A stretch of DNA of 64,000 nt, from the NCBI GenBank assembly GCA_013420905.1, contig JAAXNY010000003.1, positions 310,001-374,000 of the forward strand. Direction: 5' to 3'. The notes under the pieces were generated by a model that was not told where the DNA came from, searched no databases, and was given only the letters and a program-made list of their open reading frames with translations. Shown in pieces: positions 23,037 to 33,599 of this stretch; within the stretch, counting starts at the first letter, position 1; each line of letters begins with the position of its first letter. Made by a program: the position numbers and the translations under genes. This stretch comes from Collybia mongolica. Its lineage: Eukaryota > Basidiomycota > Agaricomycetes > Agaricales > Clitocybaceae.

Positions 23037-23320
23037 ATGGTAATTCTGGCCATGGACCATATCAACACGTACTTCACCAACGCAATCAAGCAAACTAGTG
23101 GCAACAACCCAGCAATCCAAGCAGCCATGAGAATTGCAAAGAAGACACTTAATCGTTATTATTCGCTCATGGACACTTCAGAAACTTACCGGATTGCTAT
23201 GGGTGAGTCTTCTTTATTCTACAATTGCTCAATTGCTGATCATTGTCTTGTTTCAGTTCTACATCCTCGACACAAGCTTGCATACTTTAAACATGCGTGG
23301 TCAAGAACCGTGCACTATCT
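23037..23320 (+). pseudogene. hAT transposase fragment (C-terminal part)
   Basis: The frame contains NPAIQAAMRIAKKTLNRYYS and later LHPRHKLAYFKHAW, blocks typical of fungal hAT transposases next to the dimerisation region. An intron-like interruption separates the two blocks. The N-terminal and the distal C-terminal parts are missing. The fragment is broken at 23321 by the Tc1 insertion. Confidence 0.75.
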
Positions 23321-23321
23321 A

Positions 23322-24929
23322 CAGTGGCTCAAAAAACTGCCCCAATGTTTGTACATTTTTGAAAGATCAATATGGTATGAAGTGCTGACATAAGCAGGGG
23401 ACCTGGGGTAATTATGTAAGATACTATGACATCGTGGCTTTCCAATGGACCCTGGATCATGTGATTTGGATCAATATCCATTAAGCTATAAGCCAAACAA
23501 AATGGTTACTTATTGGGGCAGTTTTTTGACCCTTATCTTATTTTCCATTATTCTGGCATTTATGATCCAATGCAAGAACATTATGGACTGTGGGAAGAAT
23601 AAACAATGTCATGTGACTTTATTTGTATCAATTTGACATGTTGGAATTGGTTCAATCATCTTCTTGACCTCTTACCACCATCATGAAAGCCATTTCTACT
23701 GCTCAGCACAATACTGTTGTTTCTCTCCTCAATGAGGGCTATTCTCAGCGTCAAATCAAGGAGAAAACTGGTCTAGGGAAGGGTACCATCAGTAGGATCA
23801 GCAAAGATGTGGATGGAAACAAAGAAAACAACCTTGGTGGCCGCCCCTCCAAGCTGTCTGTTTGTGACAAACAGTCAATTATTCGTCAAATCAAGTCAGG
23901 GAAGCTTGATAATGCAGTTCAGGCTACCCAATTCATCAATGGCATCATCCCCAATCCTGTCACACCCCAGACAGTCAGAAATGCACTCAAGGAAAATCAA
24001 TTTTATGCTGCTACAAAGAGGAAAGCTCCTCTTCTCAAACGAGCCCATCGCATCCGGCGTCTCCAGTTTGCAAAATATCATGAAAGCTGGACTGTGGAGG
24101 ACTGGAAAAGGGTTCTATGGACAGATGAGACCAAAATCAATAGGATTGGGTCAGATGGAAAGGTTTATGTCTGGAAACAAAGGGGAGAACCACCATCTGA
24201 TAGAACAACATCACCTACTGTCAAACATGGAGGAGGAGGAAACCTCATGGTATGGGGTTGTATGGGGTGGAATGGAGTGGGAAAGCTCATAGAGGTGCAG
24301 GGGAACATGGACAAGGTTCAATACTGTGAAATTTTGGAGAGTGGAGTTCAGGAAAGTTTTGAGAAGTTGGAAATGGTGGATGGCAAGCGCTACTTTCAGC
24401 AAGATAACGACCCCAAACACACATCTGGACTGGCCACACAGTGGTTTGAAGACAACAACATTCAAGTCCTTGGCTGGCCTGCCCAATCCCCTGACATGAA
24501 TCCAATAGAACACCTTTGGGAACATCTCAAGCGCCGTCTTAAAGAATATCCGACACCACCCAAAGGAGTACATGAGTTGTGGGATAGATTGGCTGAAGAG
24601 TGGGGTGAAATTCCACCAGAGGTATGCCAAAACCTGATAGAAAGTATGCCCAGGCGGATACAAGCAGTTATAAAGGCAAAAGGTGGTCATACAAAGTATT
24701 AGATAGAAAATTAATAGAGGGTCAAAAAACTGCCCCAATGAGTAATCATTTTGTTTGGCCTATAGCTTAATGGGTTTTGATCCAAATCACATGATCCAGG
24801 GTCCATTGGAAAGCCACGATGTCATAGTATCTTACATAATTACCCCAGGTCCCCTGCTTATGTCAGCACTTCATACCATATTGATCTTTCAAAAATGTAC
24901 AAACATTGGGGCAGTTTTTTGAGCCACTG
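23322..24929 (+). mobile_element. Tc1/mariner element, apparently complete (1608 bp)
   Basis: Flanked by TA on both sides (23320-23321 and 24930-24931), the known target of this superfamily. Ends are inverted repeats of 211 bases (23322-23532 and 24719-24929) that I find identical except for about five bases near their inner ends. Each repeat itself starts with CTCAAAAAACTGCCCCAATG-like sequence and ends with its near reverse complement (TTGGGGCAGTTTTTTGACCC), so each arm can fold back on itself. One uninterrupted transposase gene lies inside. The near-identity of the arms points to recent movement. Confidence 0.93.
23683..24702 (+). CDS. Tc1/mariner transposase (DD34E)
   Basis: 339 residues, normal length for the family, in one exon. 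The N-terminal paired-like helix-turn-helix region reads YSQRQIKEKTGLGKGTISRI, followed by a GRPSKLS hook. Catalytic residues are D in VLWTDETK, D in YFQQDNDPKHTS and E in NPIEHLWEHLK. The spacing between the second D and E is 34, as in Tc1. A glycine-rich GGGGNLMVWGC segment sits between the first two. No stops or frameshifts, so the enzyme may be active. Confidence 0.95.
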   Translation: MKAISTAQHNTVVSLLNEGYSQRQIKEKTGLGKGTISRISKDVDGNKENNLGGRPSKLSVCDKQSIIRQIKSGKLDNAVQATQFINGIIPNPVTPQTVRNALKENQFYAATKRKAPLLKRAHRIRRLQFAKYHESWTVEDWKRVLWTDETKINRIGSDGKVYVWKQRGEPPSDRTTSPTVKHGGGGNLMVWGCMGWNGVGKLIEVQGNMDKVQYCEILESGVQESFEKLEMVDGKRYFQQDNDPKHTSGLATQWFEDNNIQVLGWPAQSPDMNPIEHLWEHLKRRLKEYPTPPKGVHELWDRLAEEWGEIPPEVCQNLIESMPRRIQAVIKAKGGHTKY

Positions 24930-25068
24930 TACAATATGGGTTGAGTACAGGATACAAAGATCTGGCAGCACTATCTATGGTATGGGTTGAGTATGGGTTA
25001 CAGGTTACTAGAGTATGACCCGTACCCTAACCCATGGGTATCTGTACCCGTGAGGGGGCACAATGGAG

Positions 25069-25165
25069 TAGCGGTTACTGCTGCAAAAAGTTGTGCTCCC
25101 ATCAGGGTGGCTGTGCAACATCCTAAGGGTTGAGGGTTTGATTCCCACTCAGGCAGATTACCTAA
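25069..25165 (+). repeat. tRNA-like / SINE-like segment
   Basis: TGGAGTAGCGGTTACTG resembles a polymerase III A box, and GGTTTGATTCCC (near 25135) a B box. The intervening part does not fold as a tRNA. It begins right after the hAT right end and precedes LINE-like sequence, which would fit a SINE or the head of a tRNA-derived retroposon. Low certainty. Confidence 0.4.
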
Positions 25166-25992
25166 GATCTGCACCGGCTAATGAGTTCCCCGGCATGGGA
25201 ATCAAATCTGGATTAGGTAATCCCTTGGTAAAGGATATTCAAAGCTGGAAATACTGGCACCTGATCTGGAGCTCTATGGCCACCGGTGATGTGACAGTCA
25301 CTGGACTACCCCAAGTGGCAACACCTCCAAGGCGATACCTTAAGTGGCGACCCTGGGGCCAAAAGGATAGGGGACAGTAAGATCAGGAATGGGGATTATA
25401 ACACTCCGACCCCGGTGCAGAGGGGACAGGACACCTGACTCCTATGAGCATGGTAATACCAGTAATAGCCCTCCCCAATGGCTGCTTGTAGGACATTAGT
25501 CATCAGCGGGGTGTTAGCTCCATAAGTAACTCCGGAGAGACCAAATTAAGGCTCATAGCACATCCGGTTGGCTGATGGCGAGACAGAGACTCTGGACAGA
25601 TTGGGGATCTGGGCCGGAAGGCATCACTGAACCATCTGCCAGGGGACAGGAAATGTTCAACACATGGGCCATAGCCGGATGGGGTAGTCCCCCTCCCCGG
25701 GCTCGAGAGATCTAAATCCTCTGTTGGTGCCCCTGGGTATAATAGATCCAGGTTGGTGCTTAAGTTGAAGCCGTGGTGTCGGCACTGCTGGTTAAATCCA
25801 AAGCTTGTCATGGGTGCGATCCCATACTCGACCTACTTGGAAGGCAGGTGACTGCTGAGTAAGACTGATGTCTAGATGGAGGCAATATGTTGAAAAATAC
25901 TGAGTCAGCCCATTGATGATGACATGCAACACCAAATAGGCAGGCCTTTGGGCCGAACAGGGTGTGACATGCCAAGGAGTGAGTAGCTGGGG
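25166..25992. other. Non-coding stretch upstream of LINE reverse transcriptase
   Basis: GC-rich sequence with no readable protein domain. It may be part of the retroposon leader or degraded N-terminal LINE sequence. Minus-strand frames here are not convincing genes. Confidence 0.4.
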
Positions 25993-27363
25993 TTGTACTC
26001 CCTGGTGAAAATTCCCGAAGTTGCTGATAGGGCTCCTCACAAGAGGGGCCCTAAACTTCGCAAACAGCTCATCCAGGACGAGCACACGAGCCGCCTCTTC
26101 TTGTGGCTGGCCAACTCTTGCGTCCGGACAGGCTGTTGGCCTGCCGAATTCAAGGCTTCTACTACAGTAGATATCCTGAAACCCAGGAAACCTTCGTATG
26201 ACACCCCAAAGGTGTTCTGTCCGATTGTTCTTCTGAACATATTGGGCAAACTCCTCAAGAAGATGCTCTCCACTAGACTGCAGTTTGAGGCTGCAGAACA
26301 TGGAGTCCTCCACCCAAATCAATTTGGAGGAGTTTGTCAGAACTCCACCGAGGATGCTGGGTGCTTCCTCACGCACACCGTCCACGCTGGATGGCAGGTG
26401 GGTCTTAAAACAAGTGTGGTTGCCTTTGACCTTGCCCAATTCTTCCCCTCTATTAATCATGAGGTCCTTCTCTCCGTCCTGGAAAAGCAGGGGTTTGCGC
26501 CAGAAGTGGTGCAGTTCTTTAAGTCTTATCTAGTCGATCGGAGTACACGCTATGCATGGGATGATGATCTATCCCCAGAATTCCCCTCCAGTGTTGGTGT
26601 AGGCCAGGGCTCTGCCCTGTCCCCCATCCTCTCTGCTCTCTGCCTCTCCCCCTTCCTCAAGGAATTTGAACAAAGGGTCAGAGAGTCCACTCTCATCTCC
26701 TATGTTGATGACGGCACAATCATGGCACAGTCCGAGTCATGGGACACAAACCTAGCCAAGCTCAAGAGAGCATACAAGGTCATCTTCGAACTGACCCAGG
26801 CCATGGGCCTAGTCCTCGAACACAGCAAGTCTGAGGGATTTCACTTCTCTTGGAAACATGGTGATACTAACCCCAACATCAACTTAGGTTATGCACCCTA
26901 TACAAGTGATACACCGCTCCGCCCTGGCACCATATGGCGCTATCTGGGCTTCTTTTTTGACCAGCCCCTCACATTCAGGGAACATGTCAAATGTTACACG
27001 AACAAGGCCCTCACATCGGTGTGGGCCATGCTCGCCCTTGGCAACTCAGTTTGTGGGCTTAGGCCCAAACACAAACGAGTGCTGTACCATGCCTGTGTTC
27101 TCCCCATAGCTACATATGGGAGCAGGCTATGGCTATACAAAGGAGCCTGCATGGTAGGCCCCCTTGACTCCCTCCGGAAAATGCAGCAGCGTGCGTGCCT
27201 CTGGATTACCGGCGCCTTCAAAACCAGCCCCATGGGGGCAGCGGAAACAATCGCGGGCTTACCTCCGATTCACCTTCATGTTAAGAAGCTGGTGGAATGC
27301 AGTCATGTCCGCACCCGAGCGCTACAGGCAACCCATGCCTTTTGCCGTTGGGACTGCCGTTAA
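25993..27363 (+). pseudogene. Non-LTR retrotransposon (LINE) reverse transcriptase, truncated
   Basis: A 456-codon open frame carrying the RT core: a LLNILGKLLKKMLSTRL block, FGGVCQNSTEDA, VVAFDLAQFFPSINHEVLL, GVGQGSALSPILSALCLSPF and the catalytic box SYVDDGT, then LGFFFDQPLTFREHV and the C-terminal thumb-like region. The upstream endonuclease is absent, and the downstream RNase H/zinc part stops abruptly at 27363 in repeat sequence. It is a partial copy although the remaining frame is open, which suggests a fairly young fragment. Confidence 0.88.
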
Positions 27364-27525
27364 CCAGTTTTATGGCTTTAACTGAACTGATATCAACTGG
27401 TTGATGTTGGTCCGGTCTGGTTTTCGTGGCATCTTGTGGTTATATAGGACCGGTTGCAGTATCGGTTGACTCGAGATTATCCTAAAAAACCGGACCAAAC
27501 CAGACTCTCAAACACTAGTTGACAC
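27352..27525. repeat. Palindromic transposon-end-like segment (ACCGG-rich)
   Basis: GGTCCGGTCTGGTTTT (27409-27424) is met by AAAACCGGACCAAACCAGAC (near 27486), almost its reverse complement, with more CCGGTT motifs between. This resembles hAT subterminal regions and marks the sharp right end of the LINE frame. Confidence 0.5.
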
Positions 27526-27539
27526 ACCTGCCTACAACA

Positions 27540-29480
27540 CCATTTCCAATCCTTTCAGGGCAGTCGCAACCATAATCAAAGCTCTACTGGGCCAAATAAA
27601 ATTAGAATTCCTTTGTGGTGAGCTAATCCATGAACTGGCAAGATGAAACTTGGTGCAGATAAAACAAGACCTGCTGAATTTCCACAAGTGTACAACCAAG
27701 CTTATGCCAGTAATTGCCCATATGATGCTTTACTTTCTGATGGTTCCAATGTATGCTGATACTTACAATAGCAATTATACTCATGGTATCTTGAACACAA
27801 TTGTGTTTGGGCTTCCTGTTGTGAAGCCAGACACTGCTGTTGGGGCAAACTGCTTATTGAACTCAGGGATCTGGAAGACTGATGAAGAACATGCATACAC
27901 ATAAATTAAATGTGTTGACCTAAATACGGGCCTCTGAGACCGACTAACCATGCAGGTATACCCTCTTGCTGCCTCAGGACCTCAACAGATACCTCGGTTG
28001 TCGACTCATCTGCAATGAAGCTATGCACCATATGATCATTGTTGCAAATCAAATGCTACCAAGGCCCTTGCATGAGCTAGCAATGCATGAAGAATTGTTT
28101 GTATGGCTCTCACAAGTCTTAATATATACCCACATCCCAGGGACAGGTGGACAGACCACTTTCCACACTCACCTCCTGAATAATCTCAATGCCTTTATTC
28201 ACCTCCTCACTCATGTTTGTGCTGTGGGTTATCCTGCCCATTGGCTTGGTGATCTTTCAGGACCATTTATCACAGATGTCATGCCATATCTTGGGAAATG
28301 GCCTATTCCTGTGTCAGACATCAATAATAGGACAAAGAGAAGAGCAGTTAGGTTCAATCCATGGAAGCCCGAGCTTGAAGCCATTCTGGCAACTGTATAC
28401 CAGGCCTTGCCATTTTCTGTCTCAATCCCAAGAGACTATACACAGCTTCATGGAGATATATCCACCTTCGAAGCAACAGCATAATTGTTGACCTCCATGA
28501 GCAGCATGCTTAATTCTGTGCTCATTGCAGACCCTGGTGCATGTATCTTGTTATATAACCCATCAAATGGGATGTCTGCCCAAGCCATTATAATGGTTAT
28601 ACCTGATGCCTTCAACAGGGCCAAAAAACCTGTGCCAGGCTCTTTCTACCTAGACTGTCCACAGTTCGGGCCAGGACCTCATGGACCCGGGTCAACCTGG
28701 GGCTGACCCTGAGGGCCAGCATATGAGTGGACTGGCCCCTTTGGACAGGGCCGGGGCCACTGTGAGTACTGGCCTGGCCCTCGGGCTGGACCCAGGTTGG
28801 ACCTGGCCAGCCTTATATGTTGGCAGGTGGTGAGAGTGCTACCAAATAGTGGGGGAATAGAGAATGCAAGATCAAACCTCGGAAAATAATAACTCTTGTC
28901 CGAAATTATTAGTAATCAATGATTTTTGATCAAATTCCTGTTGTCAAGTGGCTTCAGAGCAGAAATTTCTCTGATGATCCAGATGTGCAAGGAGTGAAAA
29001 TACTAGGATAATTCATTGGGAGATAGTTGTATTTAATTGATAGATGTTAAATATGGTATGTATCAGCAGTAGACATCTCCCCAGACTATTAAACAATTTC
29101 TTTTTTTTTTTTACCACTGGACCTGGTTGACCCGGGGCCGGCCTTGGACCAACCCGGCCCTCGGGGCCAGGACCAGGTCCAGCAAAAATAGGTCGGACCT
29201 GGCCCGGACCGGACCGTGTACAGTCTATTTCTACCTCCTCACTGCACAAGAAGAAGTTGATTTGCCTCGAGTGTGGTGGAGACTTAGTGCTGACAGGGTC
29301 AAGGTGATGAAAGAAGAAAATTGGTCGATGGTGGTGTTTCGTACAGATAATAGGCAGCCATGTAAGTTTCTTGAGCTGCAGTTTCCTCTTTTCCAGTCGC
29401 TGATTTTTTGTAGTCACACACCCAGTTGCTGCATCACAATGGAAAGAAGTACAACGGCACGCGCCCATCATGGATAGCGA
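27540..29480 (+). pseudogene. Unrecognised element gene, decayed and split by a MITE
   Basis: Frames at 27650-27904, 27966-28484 and 28485-28706 continue beyond the inserted MITE at 29228. The coding text ...PVPGSFYL before the insert is followed by LLTAQEEVDLPRVWWRLSAD after it. The middle frame (LNRYLGCRLICNEAMHHMII) and the next show no catalytic motif I know. Stops and frame changes show decay. Mobile-element origin is inferred from the setting. Confidence 0.45.
28651..29227. mobile_element. hAT-type MITE (577 bp) with 8 bp target duplication
   Basis: TTTCTACC is present exactly at 28643-28650 and again at 29228-29235. The ends are TAGACTGTCC... and its near complement ...GTACAGTCTA. Subterminal sequence is packed with GGCC/GGACC motifs in opposite orientations (28670-28810 and 29116-29215). 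The inside has no coding capacity. An 8 bp duplication is typical of hAT elements, so it was probably moved in trans. Confidence 0.85.
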
Positions 29481-31444
29481 GGCTTGAGTAGTACATGGTT
29501 ATATTAGGCTGCGAATAAGAGATCTTTGCGTAATATTTTATGCTCATGTCATGTCCTGTATATAGCAGGTCATCAAACATACTAAATCGTTCAATTCACT
29601 GCCCTCACGGACGTCTACCGACCAGACGTGGACTAATCCAAGGTCTCGTGTCTACCGCCCCAAAAGTGTGATGACCTTTCGAGTCTATTCCGGAAATCTG
29701 GGACCCCGAAAACGCTTTGTATCTATTAATGTTACCACATCCGCTGGAAGAAATGAAACTGATAACGGTGGATATTACCTTCCAGCTCGCCACTCGCTAC
29801 GAGCTACTTGAGGTTGCTGCTTCCGAATGACATTAATTAATCTATTCCTTCTTAAACCTCTTGATGCTCTGTGCCACCCTGGCTCCGAGTGAAGACATCT
29901 CTCCCGATGACGCACTAAAGCCCTAGCTGTGGGAGCGGTGATACACAGATGAAACCTTTATTGGAGTATTGGGGGTTCTCGGATTCATAGAATAAGTGAG
30001 GTGGGAGAAGTGGGCTTGTCTGGGCGTCGAGGCCAAAATAGTACGTCACAGGTTGGGCGGCACGCGAAAAAATAAAGAACAACCGTGTATATGGTTTGCG
30101 ACAGGCATTATGATCAATCAGCAGGCAGCACCACCTTGCAGTCTGATGGCTCCGTTACGGACTGCTTCCCTATCCACGAACATACTATTACTGCCGCCTT
30201 ATCTATGGAGCCGTGTGGACAGGTTTGTTGAAGATCCGAGGACGCGAGAAAGATGCAATAATCAATCGATAAGTCTACTCCTCTCATGTTGGGGTTTAAT
30301 TACAGAGCACAAAATCCTCCGAGCCCCGTGACCGTTCCTCTCGAATCCCAAATGTTCAAGCCAGAAGCGATCAAGGAACGAACACCAGAAGATGCGATGG
30401 CCCTTGAGGAGTTCAATGCAGTGCTGAGTGGTTTTAACCGGAGCGCTTTTTGGCGGATCTTTGAAGCCTGAACACCACGATTATTGCAAAAACTTGACTG
30501 CTGCACTGATGAATCTAGCTTTAAGGCACATGTTCTAGGCCTTATATCAACATGTTACCGGTGGAAAATCAGGCTTCGGTTCAAACGAATTTCATATCGG
30601 ACACAAGAAGTTGGAATGACGATATACAGTTGCCTAAACATTCTGCCAACTAAACACTCTTCGCCTATTCCTGGCAATACCCGCGGTCTTCGATGTGCCT
30701 CGATTGAATCCAGTTACAACGATTCCGCTATATGTAACGACCTATAAAGTCACTAGCAATCAAAAATCCGAGGCCCGTCTCGACATTGAGTGACGAGAGC
30801 ATTTACTAGTAAAGTGTCTAAGTCAGCGAGGTTGGAGTGAATTTGGTGGTCATTCGCGCGGACAATGCGGAGCTCGGTCAAGCACGGTACCTAGTTAAAC
30901 ATGGAGGACTACCCCCGCTTAGACCCACCGTCATAAACCATAAATGTTGAATATCCGAAACTGCGAAACCATACGTAAGCTCCATCACTATCATTTTGTT
31001 CCATTCCGTCTGTCATGACCTGTTCGTAGTCAGTTTCCGCAAAGTTCCATGGGGTATCAAAGGTGTGCCTCGATGGTCGAAACCACATTTGTGAGTGCCG
31101 ATCTTGGTTGGCTGAAAAGTGTAGAAAGGCAAAGGATTACAACGCGCTCAGAAATGTCAAGCCTTCTCGTATTGCGTAGCCTGAGGGTGACTAGGGTGGG
31201 GAGAATGTGCCTCCATCTTCCCTACCGCGAACAAGGGAAGGTACAGATTAATTTAACATAACAAATGAAATACGGAGAAGCCGCCCAATACCCCAGCCTC
31301 GAGGCTTGGTTGTCCAGGGAAGTCGACACCCCCGGGTGTATGTCATTTTCTCCCCTTTTGACTACGTTTCCAGTCTCAAAGTCATATTCAGGATGTCAAT
31401 TTCTTCGCCGGTTTCCGATTGGCCTTGGGGAGGGTTTGAAATCC
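29481..31444. other. Intergenic, no convincing gene
   Basis: About 2 kb with only short frames (for example 29996-30331 and 30484-30747), without known motifs. The last part is the promoter region of the second secreted-repeat gene. Confidence 0.45.
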
Positions 31445-31451
31445 TATAAAA
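31445..31451 (+). promoter_or_regulatory. TATA box of the second secreted-repeat gene
   Basis: TATAAAA 77 bases before the start codon, followed by a pyrimidine/CA-rich leader that includes CTGATAAAC, as in the paralogue at 18358. Confidence 0.6.
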
Positions 31452-31521
31452 ACTCAGCATCGTCCAGCTATCAGCATCAGCTCACTGTTCTGATAAACAA
31501 ACTTACTTCACAACTCTCATC

Positions 31522-32435
31522 ATGAAATTATCCTTTGGGTCTCTCGTTTCTCTCGCTGCTAGCGCTCTCCAGCTCACGTCTGCGTTCCCCGCGCCATCTA
31601 CTCAGGACGTCGTGAGTTCACCTTGATTATTCGCTCGACAAGTTTCACTCACCTCGCTGCGTGTCGTGACTAGTCCATCACTGCTCCTGTGTCCGTCAAG
31701 AGCGTAACTTGTGACGGAGATACATATAAGTGCACCGCGGGTCTCGTAAATATTGCCCTTTCTTTTTGGACCTGCCATATACTAATGGCCGCTTCGAAAA
31801 GTTATACGGTGATGGAAGATGGGTTGCACAATGGTCAACTTCAGTGTTCCACCAACAAACATTTGCTAGGCCCTCAGCCCAGGAACTTGTAAGTCTTCAA
31901 ACCGCCTGTTTCGTAGACCACGGTCTGATTGGTTCGCGACACAGTCCATGATGGCTCCCGTTCCCGTCAAGGCCATCTATTGCGATGGAGACACTTACGA
32001 GTGCACTGCGAACTTGGTAATATACTCGGCACACTTATTTGCCATCGCTACTAACCTTTGCTTCAATCAGAACTATGGAGACGGCAACTGGGTCGCCCGG
32101 TGGTCCGTCGCCGTTTTCCATAAGTCATTGTTTCGTGACGTGGCCTTGAACGACGTGGTAAGCATCGAGTGTGTTATGCAGAGTGTAGTAGCTGTATTTA
32201 CGTGTTCTCCACTGCAGAAAACCATGGCTCCGGTCAAGGTGATTTCTATGACCTGTGACGGAGACACATACAAGTGCACCGCGGCTTTGGTAAGAACTAT
32301 CAAGCTTTAAATTTCGATGACAAACTAAATCTCTTGTTCTCTTATTAGAAATACGGAGACGGCCGCTGGGTGGCTCAGTGGAGCACTGCTGTTTTCCACA
32401 CCGGCATTGATGGAACAGGCCTCTTCTTGCAGTGA
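31522..32435 (+). CDS. Secreted three-repeat protein, second intact paralogue, function unknown
   Basis: Seven exons: 31522-31611, 31674-31745, 31802-31888, 31945-32016, 32071-32157, 32218-32289, 32349-32435 (188 aa). The plan is identical to the gene at 18358: signal peptide (MKLSFGSLVSLAASALQLTSA), then three repeats, each with an A exon of exactly 72 bases (CDGDTYKCTAGL, CDGDTYECTANL, CDGDTYKCTAAL) and a B exon of 84-87 bases (YGDGRWVAQW, YGDGNWVARW, YGDGRWVAQW). All introns are phase 0. Exon 3 keeps ARPSAQEL, shared with the paralogue and the pseudogene. Motif residues are almost unchanged while linkers differ, which suggests selection on the motifs. It ends in FLQ. Confidence 0.87.
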
Positions 32436-33599
32436 GCAGATGTATGGCTATGGCAAGCGTATGGAAGGCTCGGCAGCAGCGAATATGCCCTGAAGGAAAT
32501 TGTTTTTGTAAAGGTCAAGTTGTTGAAAATCGAATATATCTGTTATTGGTTTTGTGCTCACTTATGCCGCTCATGGATGTCGTTCGATCGACCGCCAAGA
32601 TGTCCCTGGTTTGGTATAGCGAAACAACGCGGCGTAGTATGGGACTTGTGACGTTCTGTGTCCGGAAGATGTTTCGTTGAACTTCAAAAAACTGAGGATG
32701 TCTCTTGTCGTGTACATAATAACCTGGCAATTTCATGAAAAGAGTGTCTGTATAATGTAGCGCAAATCATAGCTGACTAGCAATGGACGGGGTTAATGGG
32801 AAGACTTAGGTATATATCATAACTGACCAAATATACGAGTCTTGGGTCATCGTAAAGTTTGAAAGTCAGAGTCAATCGTAAAGGACGCGAGGCGTAAGCC
32901 GAGTTTATGGCCACGTATTTGCAGACTTCTTGGCAGTCATCCACGGATGAACAAACTTCAACTGGTACCTTTCGAAGATATCTAAAGGTTTTGCGGTATT
33001 GCGCAGCTCATAGTGCATTCATTGGCGCATTGAACGAACACTTGCTCTTCTCCATAATGTGTTGCAGACGCCAATTCATTCCATGGCCATTTGATTGCTT
33101 CGTCCAAGTCCTCCGAACTTGACGGGAAATGAATATACCTTGGTATTTGCTTCCACGTCCAAAACAAAAGAGAATGGTGAAGGATCAAGATTGAATTTAC
33201 TCTGTATGCATTCGATTGAGAGAATAAATCGCTATATATTTTTATAGGCATACCTGCGGCTATGACATGCATTGACATCTTTCGCGCAAAACCTGCGGAG
33301 CTTTGCAAGTAGAGTACTGTACCGGCTACCCGAGGTTGAGGTTTATATGGCGGCGGTGGACCCGGAAGGTTCAACATCCAGATCTCACCAACGGGCTTCA
33401 CCTCGGGGTTTCTGGGGGGGCCTTTCCCGTCGAGCTGACGCATTTTTGCTGGGGTTAAGCGCCCGAAGAGTATTTTGCGACGCCACCGAACACAAACAAG
33501 AAGGTCACGTGTAAGACGCGTGAATTGTGGTTCAGTTCTGCTCCACTGGGAAAGTTGAAAGTTCCAAACATCAACCTAAACCTCATCTTTCGAAACAAA
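32436..33599. other. Intergenic, no convincing gene
   Basis: A minus-strand frame (32982-33443) is open but has no recognisable domain and overlaps the upstream region of the FHA gene. The rest holds short frames only. Confidence 0.45.

Larger units (their letters stand above)
22780..25065 (+). mobile_element. hAT-type element remnant, split by a Tc1 element
   Basis: Both ends are rich in short GGGTA/TACCC motifs in opposite orientation (22790-22910 and 24955-25060), a pattern common in hAT subterminal regions. Between them is a fragment of hAT transposase. The inner part is replaced by the Tc1 element at 23322-24929. Exact ends and target duplication could not be fixed. Confidence 0.6.

Noticed and set aside
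32982..33443. Open minus-strand frame of 153 codons
   Set aside because: No known domain, no signal, proline-rich start typical of a chance frame; lies in the upstream region of the FHA gene.
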